Part shown: positions 36,520 through 45,852 of the stretch, one piece after another | Layout: every line of letters begins with the position of its first letter | Numbering within the stretch: position 1 is the stretch's first letter | Source of the DNA: JAHBNG01 sp039028975 | GTDB taxonomy: Bacteria > Chloroflexota > Anaerolineae > Caldilineales > Caldilineaceae | DNA: 64,000 bases | NCBI GenBank assembly: GCA_039028975.1 | Contig: JBCCHB010000040.1 | Location: 1-64,000, forward strand | Direction of reading: 5' to 3' | Program-made: the position numbers and the translations under genes | The notes under the pieces: generated by a model | Databases searched by the model: none | Told to the model about the DNA's origin: nothing | The model's input: only the letters and a program-made list of their open reading frames with translations

Positions 36520-38292
36520 TTATTGAACCATGGAAGCATAGACCCACCCACGAAGCCCAGCCCCACCGGATAGGGTCGATTCGGCAACGCGTACCTGAAT
36601 CCACTCGGGATAATCGACCCGAGGATCTTCAACGACTAAAGGATGGCCACTGGGCAACTGGGCTAGGATTTTCTGATCGATACCAGGGCCGCTGCGCATG
36701 TTAAGTAAAGAAACAGTTACCAGGACAGTCGCTCCTACTTGCAATCGGCCTTGTGAATTCACTGGAGGTTCTCCATTTGCCGATTGAACATCATAGGGTT
36801 CAGCTTCCAATTCATCGACCAAAATCACTTCGGGATTGCTTTGGTTTGATGGTGCCTGAAGGACAGGCAAAGGAGGGTAGACCGAGGTCATAGATGCGTA
36901 AACCCAACCACTTTGTTCACCTACACTTACCTGAAGCCACTCAGATTGTTGGCTCTGTATGATGAGATGGGTGCCATATGGCAGGTGATCAAGAATTTGG
37001 GCATCTGTACTTGGGTTGCTACGCAGATTGAGCAGGGAAACAGTGACCACCCCTTGAGTATTTGCATCCTGAGCCATTATTCCTTGGGCTAGGCTATTAT
37101 TTATGGCCTCTGTCGATGTAGGAGATGTGGACGTGGATGGCAAGTCTGCCCCATTTGATTGGCGCTCATCTCCATTAGCTGGGAGCGTATCAATAGCACT
37201 CTGTTCCTTAAACAGGCGACTCCAACGGGCCGTCTGTTCAATAAAGGAAGTACCGTAAGTCACGCTTGGCTCGATGTAGCTCCCTTCGGGCCATTCATTG
37301 AAGCTATTTATGACAATCCACTTCGGGTTGCTGGCCATAGCTGCTTGCCAACTACGGTCATAATAGGCTCCACCTGCCCGGTCTTGAACAAAGCCACCAG
37401 AACGGACGCGCACATCATTATAACCGGGCATGACCGTTGCCACCCATGTTTTGGAGGCATAGGTATCGCTAGAGTATTGGGAGACCAAGGCCGCAAACTT
37501 CTGGTTGACGCCAGTCAAATTCGCTGGAGGGTTCCATGTATTGCTGTAGAGATGGTGGCCATCAAAGACCGACAAGTAGCTTGTATCGACCCCTTCGCCA
37601 ATCCAAATGCTGCTGTACCCACTATGGCCTTGCCAAGTATCAACCTGATTGCGAATGCCTTGCCAGGTATCGACAGTATAGATGGTCGGTCGCCAGAAGA
37701 AGATGAGTGGGCGCCCGTCTGCCCGCAAGAAGGCTGGATGTTGGGCGTGGACCGAAAGGGCATGATTGAGAGCCGCCGTCACATCGCCCATTCCAGAAAA
37801 AAAGGGAGAATCAGTTTCAAAAAGAATCCCAATGCGAAAATTGCGGGAAGCGGCTTGGTCCAATAAATTTTTGAGATTCTCCTCCGTTTGATTCCATTCG
37901 CCATTGGGACCATACCAAGCAACTAGAAATGCATCAATTCCTGCTTGCTGGGCTTGTTCGATATGGCGCCCCATGACCGCCGGATCTCGGCTAACATAGG
38001 GCTGGGTAGGTAAGTCGCTTAATTTTTCAAGCGTCCAAGTTGAATCGTCGAACCAAGTGTAGTAAAAGGCAACAACCGTGGGGGTACTGAGTGATTGGGC
38101 TGATCTTGTTTTCAACGCGGCTGATTCTGCTCGTTTAAATGGATCAGCTAGAATAGTTAACAGAATGAGTAAAATCGTTAAGATAAGGGTGAGAAATATT
38201 CTCCATCCAAGATGAATAATTCGACCCTCCGGCTCGGCTAGGGAGATACTAGCGTTGAAGATTCGTTTTGTTTTGGTTGTGTGGTTTTTCAC
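36520..38292 (-). CDS. GH99-like hydrolase domain protein with two SH3b domains
   Basis: 590 residues with a GTG start (38292) preceded by AGGA. One N-terminal membrane segment (about 28-50) anchors or exports it. The catalytic-type domain (about 70-370) has VVAFYYTWFDDSTW, AFLVAWYGPNGEW, RPLIFFWRPT and a C-terminal INSFNEWPEGSYIEPS. These match the glycoside hydrolase family 99-like (endo-mannosidase-type) TIM barrel. Two SH3b domains follow: VSLLNLRSNPSTDAQIL ... GWVYASM and VSLLNMRSGPGIDQKIL ... GWVYASM. An envelope polysaccharide-active enzyme is inferred; the substrate is unknown. Confidence 0.8.
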   Translation of the reverse strand: MKNHTTKTKRIFNASISLAEPEGRIIHLGWRIFLTLILTILLILLTILADPFKRAESAALKTRSAQSLSTPTVVAFYYTWFDDSTWTLEKLSDLPTQPYVSRDPAVMGRHIEQAQQAGIDAFLVAWYGPNGEWNQTEENLKNLLDQAASRNFRIGILFETDSPFFSGMGDVTAALNHALSVHAQHPAFLRADGRPLIFFWRPTIYTVDTWQGIRNQVDTWQGHSGYSSIWIGEGVDTSYLSVFDGHHLYSNTWNPPANLTGVNQKFAALVSQYSSDTYASKTWVATVMPGYNDVRVRSGGFVQDRAGGAYYDRSWQAAMASNPKWIVINSFNEWPEGSYIEPSVTYGTSFIEQTARWSRLFKEQSAIDTLPANGDERQSNGADLPSTSTSPTSTEAINNSLAQGIMAQDANTQGVVTVSLLNLRSNPSTDAQILDHLPYGTHLIIQSQQSEWLQVSVGEQSGWVYASMTSVYPPLPVLQAPSNQSNPEVILVDELEAEPYDVQSANGEPPVNSQGRLQVGATVLVTVSLLNMRSGPGIDQKILAQLPSGHPLVVEDPRVDYPEWIQVRVAESTLSGGAGLRGWVYASMVQ

Positions 38293-38364
38293 GCGGCGAT
38301 CCTAACATGGGGCGGTGAGATGAGCCAAATTGTAAGGTAGATGGTAGATGGGGTTGCTATTGGG

Positions 38365-39135
38365 CTATGGCTGAGTCGCTGTCAGCGCCATGATAGAGGG
38401 TAGGGCGAGTAACTCACTGAGCATCATGGCGGTTGCGCCCCAAATGTTGTGGCCTTGAATGTGGAAATGGGGAACAGTCGCTATGCGGTCTCTCAATTTC
38501 CACTCTTCGCAACGATAATTAGCTGGATCGCTCAACGCTGAAAGAGGCGTTTCGATAATCTGGGCCACTTCCCGAACTTCGGCTTGAAATGTGGGACGTT
38601 CTTTTATCCAGCCCACAACTGGTTGCACCAAAAAGTTACTGGCATAGATAAATAAGGGACTCAACTCACCTAAAACCTGAATCTGATCGGCGTGGACACC
38701 TATCTCCTCTTGAGCCTCGCGCAGTGCTGTGGCTATTTGACTCTCATCCTGCTCCTCATGGCCACCACCAGGTAAACCAATCTGGCCGCTATGAACACCG
38801 TCATACGTCTGACGTAAAATAAGAGGAATATACGGTTCAGCATACGGTTCAAGGTAAGGCGATTCGGGGTGATCCAATTGAACAGTATAAGGGTAAAAGA
38901 GAACCAAAACACCACCAAGCCGTGCCGTGGGATCTGGATCGTCATAACTTCCTTTCCATGATTTACCGCGCGGAGTGGGAGCCATCCGGTATTGGGCGTC
39001 TCGACCGGGAAGCTCCTTAAATAGATCCTGCTGAAGGTTATGGATAAAGGTCGTAAAGGCGATATTCATGACTGATTCGGTTTGTTGGTCCATATTGGGG
39101 TAAAAAATATATAGCAGAACTATACCACGCGGCAA
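38365..39135 (-). CDS. CoA-pyrophosphatase-type Nudix hydrolase
   Basis: 256 residues from a TTG at 39135 preceded by AAGGGG, overlapping the methyltransferase gene by 16 bases. ATGs at 39093 and 39069 are alternative starts without ribosome sites. The Nudix box GGGHEEQDESQIATALREAQ continues into EEIGV, and SGQIGLPGG just before it fits the NudL/CoAse signature (LLTxRxxx..GQxxFPGG). The sequence between the first strand and the box carries a small repeat (PYLEPYAEPYIP). It probably cleaves CoA or its derivatives to 4'-phosphopantetheine. Confidence 0.85.
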   Translation of the reverse strand: MPRGIVLLYIFYPNMDQQTESVMNIAFTTFIHNLQQDLFKELPGRDAQYRMAPTPRGKSWKGSYDDPDPTARLGGVLVLFYPYTVQLDHPESPYLEPYAEPYIPLILRQTYDGVHSGQIGLPGGGHEEQDESQIATALREAQEEIGVHADQIQVLGELSPLFIYASNFLVQPVVGWIKERPTFQAEVREVAQIIETPLSALSDPANYRCEEWKLRDRIATVPHFHIQGHNIWGATAMMLSELLALPSIMALTATQP

Positions 39136-40388
39136 ACCAACCCCTTGAGGTAGTTTCCCTCAGGGAAAGTGATGGCTGTCGGGTGATCCGCTGGCTGTCC
39201 CAACCGCTCCAGAATTTGCAGGTCTCGCTTGGCATCGATGGCTGCACCAAAGAGTACTTTTTGAAAGAGATCGGCCGTCACTAATCCACTACAGGAGAAG
39301 GTCGCCAATATCCCACCTGGGGGCAAGAGTTGCAACGCCAGCATATTGATATCTTTGTAGCCGCGCAATGCACGGTTGAGCTGCCCAGCCGAGTGAGCAA
39401 ATTTGGGTGGATCTAGAATGATTAAGTCGAATGTATCGCTATAGTCGCTGTCATTTTCAGGCTCTTCGTTAACAGTCTGGTCGTCAACATATCCATCAGT
39501 GTGGTCGTATCCCCGCCAATCCCGCATGATCTCAAAGATGTCGCCGGCAATGTGCTCACTCTGTCTAAGGGAGTCAAAACCATTTTCTTGAATATGCTTT
39601 TCGCCCTGGCTTAGCGCTCCGTAACTTGTGTCTACATTGGTTGCGTGGATAGCGCCGGCTGCCAGAGCATGAACGGCAAATGCACCTGTGTAGCTAAAGG
39701 CATTGAGGACTCGCTTACCCTGGCAATACGTTGCGACCCGCTGTCGATTTTCGCGTTGATCCAGGTAAAAGCCACTTTTTTGCCCATTGAATAGATCGAC
39801 TTGAAAACGTTTGCCCGCTTCTTCTATGGTGATGAGATCGGGAGGTCTTTCGCCTGCAATCAGTGGATCACCCAGAGGGGGCATCTTTTCTTTGCGCCGA
39901 TGGACACCGTCGCTGCGGTCGACAACACCACGACAGCCCGTAGCTTCCATGAGCCATTGGGCCAGCTCAACTTTGCGTTGCTCAATGCCCAGTGAGCCGA
40001 TTTGTATGGCCAGGTACTCACCATATTGGTCCACGGTCAAACCAGGCAGGAAATCACTTTCTCCATGAATGAGCCGATAGGCAGCCGTTGCAGTTGAGGT
40101 TGGAAATAGTGCCTTCCGCATTCGAACTGCCTGCTCAATACGGCGTTGCCAGAATAAGTGGTCAACCTCTTCCTCTTCATTCCACGTCAGAATACGAATC
40201 TGAATCTGACTGTCCCGATTGAGCAGTCCCCTAGCCAACCAATTCCCTTGCCGGTCGGCTATATCAACAACGTTCCCATTCTCGATCTCTTTGGGGATCT
40301 GTTCAATAGCACCACTGTAAACCCAAGGATGACGTTGGATGACTGGTTTCTCTCGTTTCGGCTTAAGCAGAATTGTGTGGCTATTCAT
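39120..40388 (-). CDS. RlmI-like 23S rRNA (cytosine-C5) methyltransferase
   Basis: 422 residues. An N-terminal PUA domain (about 5-80, HPWVYSGAIEQIPKE) and the linker lead to a class I SAM methyltransferase domain (about 190-420). Motifs include GFYLDQRENR, VLNAFSYTGAFAVHALAAGA for SAM binding, DLIILDPPKFA for catalysis, and a late Cys in ATFSCSGLV. This order matches RlmI, which methylates C1962 of 23S rRNA in E. coli. A short acidic insertion (DDQTVNEEPENDSDYSD) is unusual. The start overlaps the preceding small gene by eight bases. Confidence 0.9.
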   Translation of the reverse strand: MNSHTILLKPKREKPVIQRHPWVYSGAIEQIPKEIENGNVVDIADRQGNWLARGLLNRDSQIQIRILTWNEEEEVDHLFWQRRIEQAVRMRKALFPTSTATAAYRLIHGESDFLPGLTVDQYGEYLAIQIGSLGIEQRKVELAQWLMEATGCRGVVDRSDGVHRRKEKMPPLGDPLIAGERPPDLITIEEAGKRFQVDLFNGQKSGFYLDQRENRQRVATYCQGKRVLNAFSYTGAFAVHALAAGAIHATNVDTSYGALSQGEKHIQENGFDSLRQSEHIAGDIFEIMRDWRGYDHTDGYVDDQTVNEEPENDSDYSDTFDLIILDPPKFAHSAGQLNRALRGYKDINMLALQLLPPGGILATFSCSGLVTADLFQKVLFGAAIDAKRDLQILERLGQPADHPTAITFPEGNYLKGLVCRVV

Positions 40389-40692
40389 CAGGTCGTGATT
40401 CTATTTTAATTTCCCAGCCATGCTCATTGATTGTCACGGCTACAGGATGGTTGTTTGAAAAACCAGATTCTTCTACATCCTGCAACGGCGAGACCGCGCT
40501 TTGGTCTTCAACTGGAGCTAAGTATGACTTAGGCAGATGGATGATCATCTGCTGAGGATCATAAGAAAATGAACATTGACCGTTTGGCGTCGTTAGGATG
40601 CCTTGGACCTTGTTTGGCGAACGGCGGCTGAAACGCACGGTATACTTCTTGTAAATAATCCAGTGGGTCAAAGGTTTTACGTTAGGTCTCAT
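40381..40692 (-). CDS. Small protein of unknown function between tilS and the methyltransferase
   Basis: 103 residues from the ATG at 40692; the frame opens earlier, at 40755, but that would overlap tilS by 38 bases. The sequence begins MRPNVKPLTHWIIYKKYTVR and has a middle stretch CSFSYDPQQMIIHLPKSYL. No membrane segment, signal or known motif is seen. It ends overlapping the methyltransferase start by eight bases, so it is likely translated in the same operon. I do not recognise it. Confidence 0.6.
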   Translation of the reverse strand: MRPNVKPLTHWIIYKKYTVRFSRRSPNKVQGILTTPNGQCSFSYDPQQMIIHLPKSYLAPVEDQSAVSPLQDVEESGFSNNHPVAVTINEHGWEIKIESRPDE

Positions 40693-40717
40693 GAAATCTT
40701 CATAGATCTTATTATTT

Positions 40718-42451
40718 TTATTTTGCACTGCGTTCCCATGATAAGTGTAATACATTTTGGGTCACATCTGTAATTCGGACATGATGAGCCAACTGCAATC
40801 CACAGACCCAAAGCACTTCTTCAGCCGGGTGAGCGGCAGATTGATTCGCATCTTGTTCTATGATAATAGGCCAACTGTTACGAAAGGCACGGAGTATTTT
40901 GCGATCCGTAAAGAGATCTCCCAGAGACTTATGTTGCCCGTTAAGACCAATCGGTGCAAATCGTTGCCCAACGGCAGGGACAGTTAGAAGCATCTGTTTG
41001 ACTTGATCTGCATCCAGAAAGGCACTCCATTCATCTTTCTTTTCCTTCCATTGAGCGGGTAAGTCCATCGCGCGAAAAGATTCGATACGGAGATTCCAAC
41101 CAGCAAAGCCACTAAGCACACCGGACCGTGGTACGGGCATGGAGCCTATTTGGCGCTGCCAATTTCGATCAAGCAGCGGATGAGCTGGCTCAAATGGCAG
41201 TGCCGACTCCTTGTGAATGCTCAGTTGAATTGACTGCTCTTTACCGATTCGTCCTACAGTCCACGCAATGGGGTAAATTAAAGGGTGGGTAATGCCCATC
41301 CGGTTAATTGTCTGCAATGTATTTAAGAGAGATTCGGTTGTCTCGAAATCTATATCGCGCAGCCCTTTGGCCATGAGCTGCTCCAGGGCTAGCCGGATGA
41401 TATTACGCTGCGTTGCCAGATCATATTCCAAGAGTTGAACCAGATCCAGAACAATTCTGTCTAACTCTAGCGCTGTTTGATTCTTCTTGCTCAGCGAGGG
41501 TGAAGAAAATGAGGATGGCTCACGGGAAAGTGACGAGTTGTCTGCAGATAACAGGGATAGCTGAAGCTGACGCAATGCGGCCCGATCAAACCGCTCAATC
41601 CGTTCACTCTCGGCTCGAATCACCTCTGCGGTTCTGCCTAGCGTTCGGATCAATTGGGGATTAGCCTCTTCTAGAATCGGAATGACTGTGTGACGGAGGC
41701 GATTGCGAAAGAGGTTCTGATCCTGATTGGTGCTGTCCTCGACCCATGTTAGGTTGTTGGCCCGTAGGTACGCCAGAATCTGATCTTTGGGTATGTTGAG
41801 CAGGGGGCGTACGATCCGAACACCTTCGCGATAAGTAATCCAATCCATTCCGTTTAACCCCCGTAGGCCACTGCCCCTTGTGAGATTCAATAGGATTGTT
41901 TCGGCCTGATCGTTGGCATGATGAGCGACGACTACAATCGGCTCTAGCCTAGAGGGCGTAATGTGACGAGCAGTAGCGCAAAGATACCTATAGCGAAAGG
42001 TCCGTGCCGCACTCTCTACGCCGCCAGGTATACTCTGTAGCTGGTTCTGAGGTACGGTTCCCAGGTGGCAGGGAAGGCATAACTCTGCAGCAACACAGGC
42101 CACAAATTGAGCATCGAATTCAGCATCGGTTCTGAGATTATGGTTTAAGTGAGCGATATGTAGCTCAATCCCCCATACATCGGCCAAACTATGTAATACA
42201 TATAATAGTCCGATACTGTCCGCCCCGCCGCTTACGCCAACCACAACTGGCTGTTGATTCGCAGTTCGTTCTCCTACCCTCTTGCACCACTTTGAAGATT
42301 GCTTGCGAGTAGACTTACTAGGCGAAGCAAATAGTTGATATTGGGATAATGTTTCACCGACTTGGGCCAGTAGTTCTTGGGTCGCGCTGTCTCCCATGCT
42401 AAGGGGCCTAAGATATCCTTCAGGGCGTTCCAAACCAAACTGTTCTGTCAT
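40718..42451 (-). CDS. tilS: tRNA(Ile)-lysidine synthase
   Basis: 577 residues, long for the family but with the full set of parts. The PP-loop SGGADS lies at residues 74-79, followed by HLNHNLR and VVAHHANDQAETILLNLTRG (ATP and substrate binding). The middle domain ends near 370 and the TilS C-terminal domain covers about 480-570 (ADQVKQMLLTVPAVGQRF...). It adds lysine to C34 of tRNA(Ile2), an essential change that lets AUA be read as isoleucine. First gene of the minus-strand run reaching at least the Nudix gene. An extra 60-residue N-terminal stretch precedes the PP-loop. Confidence 0.95.
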   Translation of the reverse strand: MTEQFGLERPEGYLRPLSMGDSATQELLAQVGETLSQYQLFASPSKSTRKQSSKWCKRVGERTANQQPVVVGVSGGADSIGLLYVLHSLADVWGIELHIAHLNHNLRTDAEFDAQFVACVAAELCLPCHLGTVPQNQLQSIPGGVESAARTFRYRYLCATARHITPSRLEPIVVVAHHANDQAETILLNLTRGSGLRGLNGMDWITYREGVRIVRPLLNIPKDQILAYLRANNLTWVEDSTNQDQNLFRNRLRHTVIPILEEANPQLIRTLGRTAEVIRAESERIERFDRAALRQLQLSLLSADNSSLSREPSSFSSPSLSKKNQTALELDRIVLDLVQLLEYDLATQRNIIRLALEQLMAKGLRDIDFETTESLLNTLQTINRMGITHPLIYPIAWTVGRIGKEQSIQLSIHKESALPFEPAHPLLDRNWQRQIGSMPVPRSGVLSGFAGWNLRIESFRAMDLPAQWKEKKDEWSAFLDADQVKQMLLTVPAVGQRFAPIGLNGQHKSLGDLFTDRKILRAFRNSWPIIIEQDANQSAAHPAEEVLWVCGLQLAHHVRITDVTQNVLHLSWERSAK

Positions 42452-43008
42452 CGTATTCTCGTTATAATCTTACTCGGTATTTTCTTACTTGATATCATAT
42501 CTTGGATGCTAAGGTAAGTTGGTTCTCAATCTGCCGTTTCTACAGAAGAATCAGAAAGAATTCATGTGGTTATGATGGCCAAAGCCTACTTCGTGAACAA
42601 TTTCAGTAAAACCGAAACACTACCTGGGCTTTACTCATTTTGTTTGAGTCGCAGACGCTTGCGGTCGTCACATCCAAACATATTGCTACGGATGAGTACA
42701 TTTCTATTGAACCCTTTAATAGCTTTTGCTGCTTGTTCTATTGTGGTATAATATTTTTCACTGATTTGCGCTACTTGTCGCCTTAATCATTTCGTCAGCA
42801 AGGGTGTCGTAAGCGACGACTACGTAAGTAGTTTAGGCGAATCCGTGTTTATAGCCTTATTGGTTATCGCTTTTGTATGAAAAATGGCCGTTATCGGTAA
42901 CTTTCCGCGCATGGATTGAGCTTACCCCCCATCTTTATCAGAAGCAGATGTGGGAAGCAGAATAGTTACGTAATTTGGATATTTTAGTTCGATTAACTAT
43001 ACAGAAAA
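42452..43008. other. 557-bp intergenic region upstream of the mre cluster
   Basis: No convincing gene. It holds the probable mreB promoter (42724-42752), two adjacent mini-hairpins GTCG-TAAG-CGAC and CTAC-GTAA-GTAG near 42807-42831, and a hairpin of CCCCCATCT with AGATGTGGG near 42925-42954. The long leader (about 250 bases) between promoter and mreB could hold a regulatory RNA structure. I see no known riboswitch motif. Confidence 0.5.
42724..42752 (+). promoter_or_regulatory. Probable promoter of the mreB cluster
   Basis: TTTTGC (42724-42729) and a consensus TATAAT (42747-42752) are 17 bases apart. The -35 is weak; the -10 is exact. No better candidate was seen in the gap. Confidence 0.5.
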
Positions 43009-44082
43009 ATGGCAAATAATCCACTAGATTGGCTTTTGGGTCTCTTCTCTCTAGATATTGGTATTGATCTGGGCACTGCTAATACGTTGGTACATGTTAA
43101 AAATCGAGGTATCGTCATTGATGAGCCTTCTGTTGTCGCCATCGATCGTTCTTCTAGACGGCGTAATGCAGTGAAGGCCATTGGTTCCGAAGCCAAAGAA
43201 ATGGTTGGCCGAACTCCGGCGCATATCGTTGCCGTGCGTCCACTACAAGATGGTGTGATTTCTGATTTCGATGTTACAGAGCAGATGATTCATCATTTTA
43301 TCGGTAAAGTTCATGGAAACCGAGCACTTGGAACGGCTCGTCCCCGAGTCGTCATTGGCATTCCATCAGGTGTAACAGAGGTCGAAAAACGTGCCGTGCG
43401 CGACGCGGCGGTCAGTGCTGGCGCGCGTGAAGCTGGTCTGGTTGAAGAACCTATGGCCGCAGCTATCGGTGCAGGTTTGCCTGTTACGGAATCCGTTGGT
43501 TCGATGATTATCGACATTGGTGGTGGTACAACGGAAGTGGCTGTTATTTCCCTAGGTGGTATTGTTATCTCCCGTTCAATCCGAACTGCTGGCGATGAGA
43601 TGAACGAAGATATTATGAACTATGCCCGCCAAAAGTACAACTTATTGATTGGCGAACGGATGGCAGAACGCACGAAGATAGAAATTGGCTCTGCTTATCC
43701 CATGGAGCGCGAGCGCACTATGATAATACGCGGGCGTAATTTAATTACTGGGTTACCCGAGGCCGTCGAAGTTAGCTCTGTCGAAGTGCGTGAGGCTCTA
43801 GCTGGTTCTGTACAGGTAGTCGTAGATGCCGTCAAAACAACATTGGATGAAACACCTCCCGAGCTTGTGGCTGATCTGATGGAATATGGTGTTGTTTTGG
43901 CCGGGGGGGGGGCCTTGCTTCAGGGGCTTGCCCAGCGATTACAAGACGAAACAAGAATGCATGTTTATGTTGCTGATAATCCCCTGACTGCGGTTGTAAT
44001 GGGCACCGGAATGATCTTGGAAAAGCCCGAATTTTACCGAGAGACGTTGACCAGTATGCAGCGCAAGAGTACCATTCGATAA
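43009..44082 (+). CDS. mreB: Rod-shape-determining actin-like protein MreB
   Basis: 357 residues. The actin-fold phosphate loops are clear: DIGIDLGTANTLVHVKNRG (phosphate 1), MIIDIGGGTTEVAVISLGG (phosphate 2) and VVLAGGGALLQGL (adenosine). It forms membrane-associated filaments that organise the elongation machinery. It heads the cluster mreB-mreC-mreD-mrdA-minC-minD-rodA. No clear Shine-Dalgarno is seen; the gap to mreC holds a family B repeat. Confidence 0.97.
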   Translation: MANNPLDWLLGLFSLDIGIDLGTANTLVHVKNRGIVIDEPSVVAIDRSSRRRNAVKAIGSEAKEMVGRTPAHIVAVRPLQDGVISDFDVTEQMIHHFIGKVHGNRALGTARPRVVIGIPSGVTEVEKRAVRDAAVSAGAREAGLVEEPMAAAIGAGLPVTESVGSMIIDIGGGTTEVAVISLGGIVISRSIRTAGDEMNEDIMNYARQKYNLLIGERMAERTKIEIGSAYPMERERTMIIRGRNLITGLPEAVEVSSVEVREALAGSVQVVVDAVKTTLDETPPELVADLMEYGVVLAGGGALLQGLAQRLQDETRMHVYVADNPLTAVVMGTGMILEKPEFYRETLTSMQRKSTIR

Positions 44083-44202
44083 CCGCAAATCATGTTGTTC
44101 CCCAGTATGTTGTAATACCGCGTTTGTTTTGAAAATAGGCGTCTGTTGCGGCTATGCCAATGGTGCATTCGCCTATCTCTTCTGTCAGCGCTACGTATAC
44201 TT

Positions 44203-44280
44203 CGCCAGAAAAGTCTTTTCCCGACTCTGTCCAATCTACTCGGAAAGTTTCCGAAAACGGAGGAGAGAACTTTTCTGGCC
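44203..44280 (+). repeat. Palindromic intergenic repeat, family B, copy 2
   Basis: 78 bp with ends CGCCAGAAAAG and CTTTTCTGGCC. The inside can fold (CTCGGAAAG with TTTCCGAAA). It lies between mreB and mreC, so it is transcribed if the cluster is one operon. Confidence 0.8.
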
Positions 44281-44323
44281 ATCTATATTGAACAGCAGTG
44301 GTAATTAGTTAATCCCAAACTAT

Positions 44324-45337
44324 ATGCGAAATATTGAACGACGTCCTTGGACTCTAGGTGATATCGGTATTCGGTTTCTCATTCTGTCATTGGCCGCCAT
44401 TCTCTTAATGGCGCTTCAATTGACTGGCAGATTGACCCCTATCCAAAGCGCAATCACCCAGTTGACATCCCCAACCCAGCTCGTTACAACTGGATTGGTT
44501 AGTACAGTTCGGGATTGGATCGATTTCATAGCGGATTTGGGCGAGCTACGGACGGATAACGTTGAGCTGGAAGCTCTAAATGCCGCATTACGCGCAGAAA
44601 TTTTGACTCTTCAGGAAATTGAGCGCGAGAATGAGGATCTGCGCAGGCTATTCAATTTTGCCGAAATTCGACCGGGATTGGAGTTGCGCGGTGCTCAGAT
44701 CATTGCCAGAGTTCTAGGACAGGATAGCGGAAACTTTCAGAACTTTATTCTTCTGGATCTCGGCACAAGTCACGGCATCGAAATCGGGATGCCTGTGACT
44801 ACGGATGTCGGACTGGTTGGTCGAATTACTGAAGTAACAGCCTCAACATCAACGGTCCTCCTCATTACTGACCCGAACAGTGGCGTCAATGCAATTTTGG
44901 CTGAGAATCGAACGAATGGTGTGATTCGTGGTACAGAAAGTGGTATCTTGCGGATGGATTACATTCCTCAAGGAACACCTTTGAAATTGAATGAGACCGT
45001 GTTGACATCTGGTCTGATTTCAGAGGTTGGTGGCGGACTCTTTCCAAATGGGATTCCAATTGGGCGGGTTGTTGGCATTATCCAACGTGATGAACAGGTG
45101 TCTCAACAAGCGGTGGTAGACCCTTCTGTCGACTTTGATCAGCTTGAGTTAGTGCTTATCATCACCAATTTCGATCCCCTAGAAATCGAAACCGATCTGC
45201 TATTGCCTCCAGGACCAGTCATCAATCCTCCTGATGATGGTATATCAGGCGAAGTGCCGGTGGATGCACCGAATGATGGGGTATTTGCTATTGATGAGGA
45301 ACCTTTAGCCAATCCACCAAGAGATATTGAGCAATGA
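44324..45337 (+). CDS. mreC: Rod-shape-determining protein MreC
   Basis: 337 residues. One N-terminal membrane segment (about 14-36) is followed by a coiled coil (about 70-110, ELRTDNVELEALNAALRAE) and the two-barrel MreC core with IGMPVTTDVGLVGRI and LTSGLISEVGGGLFPNGIPIG. A proline-rich acidic tail of about 50 residues (LLLPPGPVINPPDDG...) extends beyond the usual end. It links MreB to PBP2 outside the membrane. Stop overlaps the mreD start (ATGA). Confidence 0.95.
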   Translation: MRNIERRPWTLGDIGIRFLILSLAAILLMALQLTGRLTPIQSAITQLTSPTQLVTTGLVSTVRDWIDFIADLGELRTDNVELEALNAALRAEILTLQEIERENEDLRRLFNFAEIRPGLELRGAQIIARVLGQDSGNFQNFILLDLGTSHGIEIGMPVTTDVGLVGRITEVTASTSTVLLITDPNSGVNAILAENRTNGVIRGTESGILRMDYIPQGTPLKLNETVLTSGLISEVGGGLFPNGIPIGRVVGIIQRDEQVSQQAVVDPSVDFDQLELVLIITNFDPLEIETDLLLPPGPVINPPDDGISGEVPVDAPNDGVFAIDEEPLANPPRDIEQ

Positions 45338-45852
45338 GGAGTCTGGGACTACTCTGGATGGTTCCATTGCTAGGCCTTCTTGCCATGTTGCAAGCTACAG
45401 TAATGGGACTTGTTACCATCTATGGCGTTAAACCAGATCTGATTCTTATCTTTATCCTGATATGGACATTGCTCTTTGGTAGTAAAGCCAGTATGGTGTG
45501 GGCCTTTATCGGCGGTATCTGGCTTGATATCTTCGGGGGGGGACCCTTGGGTGCATCCAGTTTATCTTTGATGAGTGCCGCTATAGTCGGTGGAATTGGT
45601 TATATGACTTTGTCGAGATTTAATGTGGTTGTGCCAGTCGTGACGATTGTTGTTGGTTCACTAACGTTTTATTTGACTTACTTGGCCATTTTGCAAATTG
45701 TTACGGCAACAGGATTGTTTACTGGCGCTCTAAGTTTTTTGCCAGCGGTCGAGAGTATTGTCATCCCTGCGACACTTTATAACACCATGTTAATGTTAGT
45801 CGTGCTCCCTGTCATCAACCGTATGCCTCAGGGTGTAGAACCTCTGCAATGA
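45334..45852 (+). CDS. mreD: Rod-shape-determining protein MreD
   Basis: 172 residues with five or six predicted membrane segments. The core GVKPDLILIFILIWTLLFGS and AFIGGIWLDIFGGGPLG fits the MreD family. It is a membrane partner of MreC in the elongasome. Both ends overlap neighbouring genes by four bases, which indicates tight translational coupling. Confidence 0.92.
   Translation: MRSLGLLWMVPLLGLLAMLQATVMGLVTIYGVKPDLILIFILIWTLLFGSKASMVWAFIGGIWLDIFGGGPLGASSLSLMSAAIVGGIGYMTLSRFNVVVPVVTIVVGSLTFYLTYLAILQIVTATGLFTGALSFLPAVESIVIPATLYNTMLMLVVLPVINRMPQGVEPLQ

Noticed and set aside
37159..37866. 235-residue plus-strand frame
   Set aside because: Fully antisense to the GH99-like gene, which has conserved motifs in the other strand.
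42566..42751. 61-residue plus-strand frame upstream of mreB
   Set aside because: Overlaps the likely mreB promoter, lacks a ribosome site and shows no family features.
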